Counted from the first letter of the stretch, positions 9,500 to 19,520 are shown. The stretch: DNA of 64,000 bases from Flavobacterium denitrificans DSM 15936 (GCF_000425445.1 NZ_KE384378.1:109811-173810), one strand, 5' to 3'. The notes: generated from the sequence alone by a model not told the origin. A program made the numbers and translations.

Positions 9500-10384
9500 A
9501 TGGATCAGATAGCAGATGGATTTAAAGGAGAAAGAGCGATTGTTGTTCCTTATAGTATTCGAAATTTTCAATCGGAAAATGAACTGACAAAAAACTTGTT
9601 CGTTACTCATATTGGCTATTATCCGAATGCAAAATATCATTTCAGAAAAAGGTCAAAAGGTGCACTTGAAAACATCCTTATTTATTGTGAAAACGGAAAA
9701 GGCTCTATTACCTTTGAAAACGAATTGTATTCACTAACTAAAGATCAAGCTTTTATCATTCCCGCACATAAAGCACACAGTTACGAAGCCGAATTCTCAA
9801 AACCTTGGAGCATTTACTGGATACATTTTAAAGGAACCACGGCCGTGTCGTATGCTGCTGTATCAGGAAAAATATTAAATCTGGGCGATACAAGAGCAAA
9901 TGATCGACTGAATTTGTTCGAGGAAATCTATCAAAATTTAGAAATGGGATTTTATCCTGATAATCTCGAATATTCGAGTATTTGCTTGCAGCATTTTTTA
10001 GCAAGCATAAAATACACCGATCAGTTCTTAAAAATTAAAACTTCTGATTCGGAGGTTTTAGACATTATTCCTATGAGCATCATTTATATGAAAAACAATC
10101 TGAACAAGAAAATCACCTTGCAAGAGATTGCAGAACATGTAGGCTATTCCAGTTCTTATTTTGGCTCTTTATTTTTGGAAAAAACATCGTGTACGCCAAT
10201 GGATTATTACAACCAGCTGAAAATTCAGAAATCTTGTTCGCTTTTACAATTCAGCACCATGAAAATAAAAGAAATCGCTTATTTTCTAGGTTATTACGAC
10301 CCATTTCATTTTTCAAAATCCTTCCGATTAGTAATGGAAATATCACCTCGTGAATACCGTTTGCGTTATAAAACACAAGCTTAA
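9500..10384 (+). CDS. AraC family transcriptional regulator
   Basis: This 294-aa protein has an N-terminal cupin-type sugar-binding domain (about 30-160), with the characteristic IIPAHKAHSYEAE metal/ligand strand. A C-terminal AraC DNA-binding domain (about 195-290) carries both helix-turn-helix units: ITLQEIAEHVGYSSSYFGSLF and IKEIAYFLGYYDPFHFSKSF, followed by SPREYRLRY. It is a one-component sensor, probably for a monosaccharide taken up by the divergent MFS porter. Its stop codon overlaps that of the convergent HTCS gene by four bases (TTAA at 10381-10384). Because the two genes share that end, no terminator separates them. Confidence 0.9.
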   Translation: MDQIADGFKGERAIVVPYSIRNFQSENELTKNLFVTHIGYYPNAKYHFRKRSKGALENILIYCENGKGSITFENELYSLTKDQAFIIPAHKAHSYEAEFSKPWSIYWIHFKGTTAVSYAAVSGKILNLGDTRANDRLNLFEEIYQNLEMGFYPDNLEYSSICLQHFLASIKYTDQFLKIKTSDSEVLDIIPMSIIYMKNNLNKKITLQEIAEHVGYSSSYFGSLFLEKTSCTPMDYYNQLKIQKSCSLLQFSTMKIKEIAYFLGYYDPFHFSKSFRLVMEISPREYRLRYKTQA

Positions 10385-13300
10385 TTTATAATATTCAAAT
10401 CCGAATTAAAGGAACTCTTATACTTTTTGATATAATCAGAAGGCGTCATGCCAAAAAGCTTTACAAATTGCTGTCTAAAATATTTAGGATCTTCAAAACC
10501 AACTTCGGCACTTGCTTGCGCAATATTCATGTCTTCAGTAAGCATTAGCATGGCCGCACGGCGAATACGAAGCGAACGAATAAAAGCATTCAAAGTCTGT
10601 CCCGAAATAATCTTGATTTTTGTATAGAGCGTTCTGTGGCTCATTCCCATTTCTTGAGCAAACGTTTTGATTGTGAAATCTTTTTTGTGAATATTTCGCT
10701 CCACAATATCAATACACTTTTTCAGGATTTCCTGATATTCTACAGGCACTTTTTGTGCATTTTCTTTTAATGTAATACTGTCTAAGAAATACGTTCTTAA
10801 ATTGCTTCGGTTGCGCAATAGCGATTCAACGCGAGCGACTAATATATCATCATCAAATGGTTTGGTGATGTAGTCGTCGGCTCCGTCATTGATTCCCTGT
10901 AAATGTGTTTCTGGATTCTTTGAAGCTGTCAATAAAATAACCGGAATATGCGATAGATCATTGCTTTCTTTTATTTTTCGGCACAATTCAAGACCGTCCA
11001 TCTGCTCCATTGTAATATCACTTATTACCAAATCCGGCATATGTTTTTTGGTCATTTTTAATCCTTCTGCTCCATTCTCTGCGCTATAAACCATATAGTT
11101 TTCAGAAAACATTTTGATCAAATAATTACGAATATCATCATTATCATCAATAATCAAAACAGTACGTTTTTCCGTCAGCATTACTTTTTGGAAATCACTT
11201 TCTGAAACCTGATTATTGGCTTTTGAAGTGTTTTCATCAAAATCATCTACAATTAATTCATCAAAAAGCTGAGTTCTCTTTTGAACATCGTTTGTTATCA
11301 CGACATTGTCAAAATGACTGTTTCCTTTTAAAAATGTCAATTTAAAGATACTTCCTTTTCCTATTTCACTGCTGCAGCTTACTTTTCCTTTGTGTTTGTC
11401 AACAAAATACTTCACAATAAACAATCCGATTCCGAAGCCAGTTCCAATAGAAACTTTAGAATTGATTTGTTTGAATTTCTCGAAGATCACCTCAATATCA
11501 GCCTTGTCGATCCCTTCCCCGCTGTCTGAAATCTCCATTGCAACATCAGTGCTGGTTTCGGTCAGCCTTAGAGTAATTTCACCTCCAACTGGCGTGTATT
11601 TAAATGCATTGGACATTAAATTAAACAATGAAATTTCGATTTTTTCGTAATCGCCAATGATCTCGATTTCATTTTCTGGAATTTGAAAATTATAGCTAAT
11701 ATTTTTATCCTTTGCCTGATTGACAAAACATTGATACACTTCATTGCAAAGTTTATTTACATCAATGGGCGACAATCGTAGTGAATCGGCATCGTTCTCT
11801 GCTTTTCTAAAAAGCAAAAGCTGATCAACCAAACTCAAAAGTCGTCTGGCATTTCGGTGTGCAATAGCCAAATCACTTCCCGAAGAACCGTTTTCAACAC
11901 GTTCTTTTTGAACTGCTTTTTTCAACGGATTAATAATCAGTGAAAGCGGCGTTCTAAATTCATGTGAGATATAAGTAAACATCGACGATTGTTTCTCGGC
12001 AATTTCCTTTTCTTTTTTGCTTTCTAATTCGGCAATTTTTACTTTATATTTTAGCTTTTCTTTGTTTTTTTGATAATCCAAATAAACAAATAATGCACCT
12101 GCAACAGCAAACAAATACAAGGTATACGCCCACCAGGTTCTGTACCAAGGTGGCAATACTTGAATAGAAACCAAACTGACTTCCTTATTCCAACCACCTT
12201 TAAAATTGGTTGTTTTTACCTTAAATATGTATTTTCCTTCCGGCAATCTTGAATAATTTGCTTTTCGGGCTTGACCTACATAATTCCATTGCTCGTCCCA
12301 GCCTTCTAAAAAATAAGCATAATTGATTTTGTCGGCATTGTTATAATCAATTGCGACAAATTCTAATGACAAAGCGGTTTGGTCATAATCCAAACGAACT
12401 TCTTTCATTTTGCCCGAATCTGAAACTTCCACTTTGCTTTCTTCAATCGATTGATTATTAACCGAGAAATCACTCAACAATAAATTATTCTTCTGATTAT
12501 AACCCTTAATGGCTTCTGGGAAAAAGATATTGAAACCATTGATGCCACCAAAAAGAAATTCCCCAGTCGACAATTCGATTCCAGCGTTAAAACTAAACTG
12601 ATTACTCTGCAAGCCATCATTAACAGAGAAATTGCGGAATGTTTGTTGTTTTTTATCAAATCGACAGATGCCATTGTACGTACTCATCCAAAGATTTCCT
12701 TCTTTATCTTCGAGCAGTCGCAAAATGGTATTCGATGGAAGCCCGTCGTCTGTAGTATATCTTTTAAAAGTATTGCTTTTGCGATCAAACAACAGCAAAC
12801 CACCTTCCTGTGTACCGATCCAAAGATTTTTGTCCCGATCTTCATGAATGTATCGAATCTGATTGCCAATCGGAATTTTATTGATTTTTCTAGTTGTCTT
12901 TTCAAGTGAAAACAAAGAAGTATAATTTCCTGCCCATAATTTACCATCGCTGGTTTCGATCATGCACTGCAAATTGGTAACTGCTTTGTCAAAAAGAACA
13001 AAACTGTTTTTAGCACGGTCGAGAAGATAAAGAGCACCTTCATTTGTAGCCCCTGCCCAAATATTATTTTTTGAATCTTTGTAAACAAACCAGATGTTCT
13101 TTTCAATTTGTTTGGTATACGGATTATAGCAAGAATATTGAGTAACCGAATTGTTTTTCGGATTGATCTTATTTACTCCTCCAGCCCAAGTAGAAAGCCA
13201 AATTTCGTTATTGTTGTCACGGGTAATTCCGGTAATAAAAGGACTTGACAATTTATTGCCGTAATTGCTATATGTATTTGTTTTTCGGTCCCAATATTTT

Positions 13301-14421
13301 AATCCCGCTCCATCGGTACCCACCCAAACATTCTTTTTTTCATCTTCACAAAAAGACAAAATAAAATTTTCTGCAGGGTTTTTGGCATTGTAACGGATGC
13401 TTTTAAAATACTTTGGGGTACTGCTCAACATACTAATTCCGCCACGAAGTGAACCAAACCATTTGTTGCCGCCTTTGTCTTCGTATAAACTCCAAACCGA
13501 GTTGCTTTTTGCCAACTGGTTTTCGTTGACACTATTGTACGGAATTGCTTTATTATTTGTTCCTATGACTTTGTAAATGCCACAACCGTCTGTCGTGATC
13601 CAGATTTCTTTTTTCTTATCAACCAAAAGATCTGTAACACTGCATTTATTCGGAAAATAATTATCTGAAATATTCCCCGTTTTGGTATTAAACAGAAAAA
13701 GCCCTTCATCAGTTCCGAGCCAAAGATTTCCATCTGACGCCAATTTCATTGCCTTTACTTCTTTTGAGAGAGGAAAAACCGCTTTTAAACTTTTATTCGA
13801 ATAATTGTAACTACAGATTCCTACATTGCGGACATACACCCAAGCGTGGTTATTTTTTTGATCTTCCTGAATGGCAATAGCATCATAATTATTTATCATG
13901 ATTCGGTTGCCAAGTGCAGTCAGCGGGATCTGTTTTCCAATAAAAGATCCATTTTCAAAACGGATTAAACCTAAACTTTGAGAAGCAACCAAAACCAAAT
14001 GATCCGAAACCGCACGCATTTGATGAATAATGTCCTGAAGTGTTTTTTGCTTTTTGTTTGAAGCAATATATTCGACAAAATGAAAAGATGCTGTAGCCTT
14101 ATTGTAAATACTGATTCCGTTAGCGCCACCTACCCAAATATTCTTCTTCGAATCGCCTTCTATATTGTAAATGGTATTGAATGAAAGTGATTTTTTATCA
14201 TTGATACGATTACGGAAAACCTTGAAGTTATAGCCATCATAACGGTTAAGTCCGTCGTAGGTTCCAAACCACATATAGCCATCGTCGTCCTGAAAAATAG
14301 TCGTCACAGAATTGTTCGACAAACCATCAGAAATATCAAGAAATTTAACGGGATTGTCCTGCGCAAAACTCAGCGAAGTAAAACCAAATAACAGTATAAA
14401 ATACAGAACAAAATACTTCAA
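10381..14421 (-). CDS. Hybrid two-component system sensor/regulator (HTCS)
   Basis: This 1346-aa protein combines a whole two-component system in one chain. After a signal peptide it has about a dozen Reg_prop beta-propeller repeats (WFGTYDGLNRYDG, LWLGTDEGL and similar) to about residue 680. A Y_Y_Y domain (about 690-760) and one membrane helix (about 765-785) follow. The histidine kinase has H820 in the SHEFRTPLSLI H-box and an ATPase domain. The receiver has phospho-acceptor D1135 in DLVISDITM, and an AraC-type double HTH is at about 1240-1340. In Bacteroidota such proteins sense periplasmic oligosaccharides and activate polysaccharide loci. It is the only HTCS in the window and so the leading candidate to bind the repeated ACAGGATAGT operators. 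Confidence 0.95.
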   Translation of the reverse strand: MKYFVLYFILLFGFTSLSFAQDNPVKFLDISDGLSNNSVTTIFQDDDGYMWFGTYDGLNRYDGYNFKVFRNRINDKKSLSFNTIYNIEGDSKKNIWVGGANGISIYNKATASFHFVEYIASNKKQKTLQDIIHQMRAVSDHLVLVASQSLGLIRFENGSFIGKQIPLTALGNRIMINNYDAIAIQEDQKNNHAWVYVRNVGICSYNYSNKSLKAVFPLSKEVKAMKLASDGNLWLGTDEGLFLFNTKTGNISDNYFPNKCSVTDLLVDKKKEIWITTDGCGIYKVIGTNNKAIPYNSVNENQLAKSNSVWSLYEDKGGNKWFGSLRGGISMLSSTPKYFKSIRYNAKNPAENFILSFCEDEKKNVWVGTDGAGLKYWDRKTNTYSNYGNKLSSPFITGITRDNNNEIWLSTWAGGVNKINPKNNSVTQYSCYNPYTKQIEKNIWFVYKDSKNNIWAGATNEGALYLLDRAKNSFVLFDKAVTNLQCMIETSDGKLWAGNYTSLFSLEKTTRKINKIPIGNQIRYIHEDRDKNLWIGTQEGGLLLFDRKSNTFKRYTTDDGLPSNTILRLLEDKEGNLWMSTYNGICRFDKKQQTFRNFSVNDGLQSNQFSFNAGIELSTGEFLFGGINGFNIFFPEAIKGYNQKNNLLLSDFSVNNQSIEESKVEVSDSGKMKEVRLDYDQTALSLEFVAIDYNNADKINYAYFLEGWDEQWNYVGQARKANYSRLPEGKYIFKVKTTNFKGGWNKEVSLVSIQVLPPWYRTWWAYTLYLFAVAGALFVYLDYQKNKEKLKYKVKIAELESKKEKEIAEKQSSMFTYISHEFRTPLSLIINPLKKAVQKERVENGSSGSDLAIAHRNARRLLSLVDQLLLFRKAENDADSLRLSPIDVNKLCNEVYQCFVNQAKDKNISYNFQIPENEIEIIGDYEKIEISLFNLMSNAFKYTPVGGEITLRLTETSTDVAMEISDSGEGIDKADIEVIFEKFKQINSKVSIGTGFGIGLFIVKYFVDKHKGKVSCSSEIGKGSIFKLTFLKGNSHFDNVVITNDVQKRTQLFDELIVDDFDENTSKANNQVSESDFQKVMLTEKRTVLIIDDNDDIRNYLIKMFSENYMVYSAENGAEGLKMTKKHMPDLVISDITMEQMDGLELCRKIKESNDLSHIPVILLTASKNPETHLQGINDGADDYITKPFDDDILVARVESLLRNRSNLRTYFLDSITLKENAQKVPVEYQEILKKCIDIVERNIHKKDFTIKTFAQEMGMSHRTLYTKIKIISGQTLNAFIRSLRIRRAAMLMLTEDMNIAQASAEVGFEDPKYFRQQFVKLFGMTPSDYIKKYKSSFNSDLNIIN

Positions 14422-14766
14422 AATATGGCACTAGTTTTTGATGTTGTGTAGAAAGCACAATTATAAGCCTATTTATAGCAATTTTGCAAAAATCAACTCA
14501 TAAAATTTTGATTTTAGAGTTGATATGTAGGAGTAAATCTTACGTTTTAATTTTTAGTAAAGAATTGCTTATAAAAACTTTTAAGTATTCAATGAAATTG
14601 AAAATTAATTTCTCTGAAAAGCATTCAACTGAAAACATTTCAATACTACATTTTAAAATAAAAACACACAATCAGCACATTATTAAATACTTACAAACAA
14701 AAACTATTCTCTGAATCAATATTTTTTTTACCTTTAATACATTCCAACAACTTAAAAATAAATATT
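14422..14766. other. AT-rich intergenic region, little recognisable
   Basis: This 345-bp stretch separates the divergent HTCS and small exported protein genes. It is very AT-rich and low in complexity. A TACCTTTA at 14729-14736 could be a weak -7 element for the rightward gene. No operator of the ACTATCCTGT type is present, so the HTCS gene does not appear to be controlled by it. I see no convincing gene here. Confidence 0.35.
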
Positions 14767-15186
14767 ATGAAGAAAAGATTATTAATTGTCATGGTTTTGT
14801 TAGGAACCATTTCGCTTGCAAATGCGCAAAGTGTAGGAGATATTACTAAAGCAGCAAATAAGGCATCTCAAACAGCAGTTCCCGCATTTGATGTTGCCAG
14901 TATTTCGAACCAAGTTATGGGCTTGTTGAATCCCAAGTTAAAATTAACCGATGCACAAAAACCTATTGTAAATTCATTGGTAAATGAAACGCTTAATAAA
15001 AAGAAAAATCTTTTGCCAACAATGGCTACCAACAAAGCAGGCTACACCTCAAAAATGACTGCTAATAGAGAATCTTTTATTGCCAAAATGAAAAAAAATA
15101 TAACTCCCGCACAATTTTCAGCATTGACCTCTTTATTGCCAAAATCAGCTTCTTCAGCATCAGCACTGGCACAAATGCTTTATTAA
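14767..15186 (+). CDS. Small exported helical protein of unknown function
   Basis: This 139-aa protein has a clear signal peptide (MKKRLLIVMVLLGTISLANAQ, cut near residue 21). The mature part is Ala/Lys/Ser-rich and mainly helical, with a LTDAQKPIVNSLVNETLNKKK stretch and a later ITPAQFSALTSLL stretch. These resemble the repeated L-T-x-x-Q pattern of small periplasmic helical proteins. I do not recognise a characterised family. It stands alone on the plus strand between the HTCS and lut genes, and ends in a shared terminator with lutC. Nothing links it to pectin use. Confidence 0.75.
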   Translation: MKKRLLIVMVLLGTISLANAQSVGDITKAANKASQTAVPAFDVASISNQVMGLLNPKLKLTDAQKPIVNSLVNETLNKKKNLLPTMATNKAGYTSKMTANRESFIAKMKKNITPAQFSALTSLLPKSASSASALAQMLY

Positions 15187-15213
15187 AAACATTACATAAA
15201 AAATTGTAAAAAA

Positions 15214-15252
15214 AAACTGCGCAAAGTCAAAAAATAGACATCTGCGCAGTTT
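15214..15252. terminator. Bidirectional hairpin terminator
   Basis: AAACTGCGCA (15214-15223) and TGCGCAGTTT (15243-15252) form a perfect 10-bp stem around a 19-nt loop. A-tract and T-rich flanks lie on either side. It sits between the convergent ends of the small exported protein gene and lutC, so it can end both transcripts. Confidence 0.7.
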
Positions 15253-15281
15253 ATATTTAAAACTATTCTTAAAATAAAATC

Positions 15282-15869
15282 CTATCCCAAAATAAAAACC
15301 ACCAATCCCCTCGCGCCATGCGCACCCAAAACCAACGACTGCTCAATATCAGCCGTTTTTGAAGGTCCAGCGATGAAAGTTCCGAAACCGTAGTCTTGAT
15401 TTCCTATTTTTTCATACGCTTGATGCATTGTTGGATATATGTTTTCTTTGTTTACAATGATAGCCAAATATTGTGCGATAAAAGGAGAAACACGCTGTCC
15501 CAGAATATCATCTGTTACCCAAAGTGCACTGTTTTCAGCAACGCCAAAATGTGCCTTAATAACATTTAATTCAACATTTTTAAGCGAATGCGGATCATCA
15601 TTTGTCCAATCTAAACTTGCGATTTCAGAAAGTTCAGGAAGTGTTGTAACAATTCGTTTTTCAATGTTATAATGTTCTTTAATATATGAAATCAATTCAT
15701 CATAATTTGAAACTTCAACAGGATTTCCTCCAATGTTTTTTAGGACTGTTTTGTACGTTTCTAAAACATTAAAGTTTTCAGATCCTAAAACTTTTAAGTC
15801 TGGCAAAGCAGTTACAGAACCTGGTTGATTCTGTTTTATTTTATTTAATATATCGGCTTTACTGCTCAT
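15282..15869 (-). CDS. lutC: Lactate utilization protein C (LUD domain)
   Basis: This 195-aa protein is a single LUD domain, as in LutC/YkgG. The conserved C-terminal glycine-rich region is visible (GFGTFIAGPSKTADIEQSLVLGAHGARGL). Together with LutA and LutB it forms the iron-sulfur complex that oxidises L-lactate to pyruvate. Its start overlaps the end of lutB by 11 bp, which implies translational coupling. In this operon the lactate would come from L-lactaldehyde made during rhamnose breakdown. Confidence 0.92.
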   Translation of the reverse strand: MSSKADILNKIKQNQPGSVTALPDLKVLGSENFNVLETYKTVLKNIGGNPVEVSNYDELISYIKEHYNIEKRIVTTLPELSEIASLDWTNDDPHSLKNVELNVIKAHFGVAENSALWVTDDILGQRVSPFIAQYLAIIVNKENIYPTMHQAYEKIGNQDYGFGTFIAGPSKTADIEQSLVLGAHGARGLVVFILG

Positions 15870-17262
15870 TGTTTTTTTCTTTTGCTTCTCTTGAATTTTT
15901 CTTGTACCATTCTCTAAATGACTCTTCTGGAACGGCAGGCATTTCGCGCTGATCGTACCATTTGTTCATTTTGTTGTTGACTAAACCTGGAACATTTTTC
16001 ATTACAAATCGCCCTGATTTTCCTGCAATATTAAAAACCGTTGGATTCGCTAAAACCGTCGCCATTGTTTTCATGGCAATTGTTTTGGCAGTTGGCGTAT
16101 GTCCTTCTTTTACCAAAACCTGACGCCATTTATATAACTGATCATGTATGTCAATTTTTACCGGACAAACATTGGTACACGAACCGCAAAGCGTACTTGC
16201 GAATGGCAAATCGGCATTTTTGCTCATGTCGAGATTTGGAGCCAAAATTGAACCAATTGGCCCTGCAACGGCGTTATGATAACTGTGTCCGCCGCTTCTT
16301 CTGTAAACCGGACAGGTATTCATACATGCTCCACAACGAATACATTTCAGCGAATTTCTAAAATCTTCTCTTCCTAATTGCGTGCTTCTGCCGTTATCTA
16401 CAATTACAATATGAATTTCTTTTCCGTCTCTTGGCTTTTTAAAATGACTTGAAAAAGTGGTAATGGGCTGTCCTGTTGCACTTCTGGCTAATAATCGAAG
16501 AAAAACGCCTAAATGTTCACGCTTCGGAATCAGTTTTTCAAATCCCATGCAAGCAATATGAACATCGGCTAGATGTGCGCCCATATCAGCATTACCTTCA
16601 TTGGTACAAACTACAAATTCACCGGTTTCTGCAATCGCGAAATTAACTCCTGTCAAAGCTGCTTTTCGAGTTAAAAATGTATCACGAAGTTGTTGACGCG
16701 CCGATTCGGTTAAATATTGAGGATCGAAATTTCCTTTTTCTGTACCTAAATGTTCATGAAAAGTTTCGCTTACATCTTCTTTTTTAAGGTGAATTGCCGG
16801 CAAAACAATATGACTCGGCGGTTCTTTGCGAAGCTGCACAATATATTCTCCTAAATCAGAATCGATAACTTCAACGCCATTTTCAGCTAAATATTCATTT
16901 AAATGACATTCTTCTGTAAGCATAGATTTTGATTTCACCATTTGCTTAACATCGTGTTTTACCAAGATAGAATGCACGATTTCATTATGTTCTTTCGCAT
17001 CGGCTGCCCAATGCACTTTTATGCCGTTTTTTTGAGCGTTTGCTTCAAACTCGATCAAATAATCGTGGATATTAGAAAGCACATTATTTTTGATTTTCGA
17101 AGCGGTTTCACGCAATAATTCCCAATCCTGAATCTGATGCGCAGCTTTATCACGTTTTTCACGTACAAACCAAAGTGTCTCATCATGCCAGTCTACACGC
17201 TTTCCATCTTTATTAAAACGTGCCGCTGCTTCACTATGCTCTATTATTTTTTTTGAAGACAT
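15859..17262 (-). CDS. lutB: Lactate utilization iron-sulfur protein B
   Basis: This 467-aa protein has an N-terminal LUD domain (about 60-290) followed by a ferredoxin-like part. Two 4Fe-4S motifs are visible: CIRCGACMNTCPVY starting at C307 and CGSCTNVCPVKID near residue 355. A C-terminal LutB-type tail follows. It is the electron-transferring subunit of the LutABC lactate oxidation complex. LutA is not next to it: a GH28 gene lies between lutA and lutB, which is unusual. It starts 26 bp downstream of the end of that GH28 gene and overlaps lutC by 11 bp. Confidence 0.93.
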   Translation of the reverse strand: MSSKKIIEHSEAAARFNKDGKRVDWHDETLWFVREKRDKAAHQIQDWELLRETASKIKNNVLSNIHDYLIEFEANAQKNGIKVHWAADAKEHNEIVHSILVKHDVKQMVKSKSMLTEECHLNEYLAENGVEVIDSDLGEYIVQLRKEPPSHIVLPAIHLKKEDVSETFHEHLGTEKGNFDPQYLTESARQQLRDTFLTRKAALTGVNFAIAETGEFVVCTNEGNADMGAHLADVHIACMGFEKLIPKREHLGVFLRLLARSATGQPITTFSSHFKKPRDGKEIHIVIVDNGRSTQLGREDFRNSLKCIRCGACMNTCPVYRRSGGHSYHNAVAGPIGSILAPNLDMSKNADLPFASTLCGSCTNVCPVKIDIHDQLYKWRQVLVKEGHTPTAKTIAMKTMATVLANPTVFNIAGKSGRFVMKNVPGLVNNKMNKWYDQREMPAVPEESFREWYKKNSREAKEKNNEQ

Positions 17263-17288
17263 CTTATATTCTTTAATATCTGAGTAAT

Positions 17289-18665
17289 CTAATATCCGTT
17301 TTTATCTGAAAAATTAATTACATTTTCATGAATTGAATTTTTCTCTGAAACTGTATTTGCTGTCACATTTTTCAAGAAAATATTTTCTATTGGAAGTTCT
17401 TTCTGACCTTGAATTTTCGAAATAAACTTCACATCAGTAGCTTTTATATTTTCCAGATATATATCTTTTATTGGCGTAAGTCGGCGATGAATTGTTGGCA
17501 CCAAATTACGCCATTGGTACAAAACATCAGTATCAATGCCTAGAATTCCGGCATCAATTTTTCCTGATGTAATGTTGCTCATATAAATATTCTTTACGAA
17601 TCCGCCCCGTCTTTCATTTGTTTTGATGAATAAAAGGTGATTCAGTTTCGCTCCATCTACAACATTACAATTGTCAATAAAAACATTTTCTATTCCCCCT
17701 GAAAGTTCACTTCCAATTGCCACTAATTGATGTCCATTTTTTACGGTGCAATTGCGCATTACAATATTTTTTGAGGGCGTATTCAAAGTCCAAGCATCTA
17801 TTCCACAACCCGATTTGATTGCAATTGCGTCATCTCCTTGATCAAAAACGCAATTTTCAATCAATACATTTTGCGACATTTCAGGATCAACACCGTCATT
17901 ATTATGTCCGTGCGCGTATACCTGAAGATTTCTGATCACAACATCTTTTGATAAAAACGGATGAATCGTCCAAAATGGACTGTTTGTTATTTTAACGCCA
18001 TCCATCAAAACATTTTGACAACGATTAAATTGAATAAAATGCGGACGCAAATTAGCTGTATCATTTACCATTTGTCTCTCTTCTACAGGTTTCTGATAGG
18101 AAGCCAAATAATATAATCTTTTTAGACTTTCCATATGCGCTTTTGGGCGTGCAAACCATTTCGTCCAAACGTCCATTTTCGCTTTCAATTCTCCTTCACC
18201 TGTAATGGCAACATTTTTACATTGATAGGCATAAATCAATGGCGAATAATTATAACATTCATAACCTTCCCAAGTTGATCGAACGGCAGGCAGATAATCT
18301 TTTGGATCTTCTGAAAAAAGCAAAACCGCACCTTTATTCAAATGCAAATTGACATTGCTTTTAAAATGAATTTTCTTGGTCAGCCACTCTCCTTCCGGAA
18401 TTACAACAATGCCTCCACCCACTTTATTGGCTTTTGAAATCGCTTTCGAAATCGCTTCAGAAGTTTTTTCTTTATCGCCTTTAACAGCTCCAAAATCAGT
18501 AATCAAAAATTCTTTGCATTTACTGAAATCCGGAATTTTTATTGCCGGCATTTCAAAAGGCGCTTTCACCACTACTTCTTTCAGCGTTACAGTAGACGGG
18601 TCTTTTTGAAACGATAAAAAAATGATTGAAAGAAATAGAATGGAACAAAGTGCAATTTTTTTCAT
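17289..18665 (-). CDS. Secreted GH28 polygalacturonase / rhamnogalacturonase
   Basis: This protein is about 458 aa counted from the ATG at 18663-18665. That start gives a clean signal peptide (MKKIALCSILFLSIIFLS); an in-frame start at 18719 would add 18 residues ahead of it and is less likely. It is a right-handed beta-helix protein with the GH28 catalytic aspartates in NNDGVD and the following GDDAIAIKSG. The later motif reads GHQLVAIGSE, a variant of the usual GHG, and ERRGG replaces RIK. Such variants are seen in exo-acting or rhamnogalacturonan-directed GH28 enzymes. The gene is inserted between lutA and lutB on the same strand. It therefore places an exported pectinase inside a cytoplasmic lactate operon. 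Confidence 0.88.
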   Translation of the reverse strand: MKKIALCSILFLSIIFLSFQKDPSTVTLKEVVVKAPFEMPAIKIPDFSKCKEFLITDFGAVKGDKEKTSEAISKAISKANKVGGGIVVIPEGEWLTKKIHFKSNVNLHLNKGAVLLFSEDPKDYLPAVRSTWEGYECYNYSPLIYAYQCKNVAITGEGELKAKMDVWTKWFARPKAHMESLKRLYYLASYQKPVEERQMVNDTANLRPHFIQFNRCQNVLMDGVKITNSPFWTIHPFLSKDVVIRNLQVYAHGHNNDGVDPEMSQNVLIENCVFDQGDDAIAIKSGCGIDAWTLNTPSKNIVMRNCTVKNGHQLVAIGSELSGGIENVFIDNCNVVDGAKLNHLLFIKTNERRGGFVKNIYMSNITSGKIDAGILGIDTDVLYQWRNLVPTIHRRLTPIKDIYLENIKATDVKFISKIQGQKELPIENIFLKNVTANTVSEKNSIHENVINFSDKNGY

Positions 18666-18782
18666 AATAATATTTTTAAGAAATGGCTCACCGATTTTAC
18701 GGATTAAACAGATTGACACAGATTATTAAAAATTTTCAACCAGCGCAAACCAGTTTAATCCGTAAGATCCTTGGCCTATGTT

Positions 18783-19520
18783 CTACACCATTGTATTTAA
18801 TATCTCGGCAATATGAATCGTTTTAATGTTGCTTTTTTGTCTTTTCAGAATTCCTTCCAAATGCATCAAGCAAGACATGTCGCCGCCAGTAATATAATCT
18901 ACATTATGGCTTGCGTGATCTTTGATTCGGTCTTGTCCCATTTTTACTGAAACCGCTTCTTCGGTCACACAGAAAGTTCCACCAAAACCGCAACATTCAT
19001 CTTTTCTAGATAACGAAACCAAATCCAAACCTTTAACTTTAAAAAGCAATTGCTGTGGTTTTGAGAAAAATGGTGCGTTTAATTCGGTCATCTGCGAAAG
19101 CTTTAAACCACGTTGTCCGTGACAGCTTTGGTGCATTCCTACTCGGTATGGAAAATTTCCTTCTATTTCATGAATATCTAAAATATCGGTAATAAATTCG
19201 GTCAATTCGAAAACTTTTTTGCGCATTTCGGATGCTACAACTTCCAATTTATCATCATGCAAATGATCTTTTACATGTAAAACACAACTTCCCGAAGGAC
19301 AAACTATATAATCAAATCCGGCAAAATTCGAAATAAAATTAGCATTACAGCCTTTTGTTAAATGTTCGTAACCGCTGTTTGCCATTGGCTGTCCACAACA
19401 GGTTTGACCCATTGGAAAATGAACATCACAACCTAATTTTTGTAAAAGTTCATAAGTGGCGATTCCTACTTTTGGGTAAAACTGATCGACATAACACGGT
19501 ATAAAAAGTCCGATTTTCAT
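18783..19520 (-). CDS. lutA: Lactate utilization Fe-S oxidoreductase A
   Basis: This 245-aa protein carries two CCG cysteine-rich domains, seen as QTCCGQPM at residues 40-46 and KDECCGFGG in the second half. This is the LutA/YkgE and GlpC-type arrangement that binds an iron-sulfur cluster. It is the third subunit of the L-lactate oxidising complex. It is separated from lutB by the GH28 gene and lies 178 bp downstream of the rhamnulokinase gene, so it probably belongs to the rhamnose transcript. Cytoplasmic, no signal peptide. Confidence 0.92.
   Translation of the reverse strand: MKIGLFIPCYVDQFYPKVGIATYELLQKLGCDVHFPMGQTCCGQPMANSGYEHLTKGCNANFISNFAGFDYIVCPSGSCVLHVKDHLHDDKLEVVASEMRKKVFELTEFITDILDIHEIEGNFPYRVGMHQSCHGQRGLKLSQMTELNAPFFSKPQQLLFKVKGLDLVSLSRKDECCGFGGTFCVTEEAVSVKMGQDRIKDHASHNVDYITGGDMSCLMHLEGILKRQKSNIKTIHIAEILNTMV

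Noticed and set aside
14484..14714. 76-codon open frame on the plus strand
   Set aside because: It is in AT-rich low-complexity DNA, with Lys/Ile-rich composition, no recognisable motif and no clear promoter. It is most likely chance.
18666..18719. Longer start for the GH28 gene (MSICLIRK)
   Set aside because: The extension is unlike a signal peptide, whereas the ATG at 18665 directly begins one.
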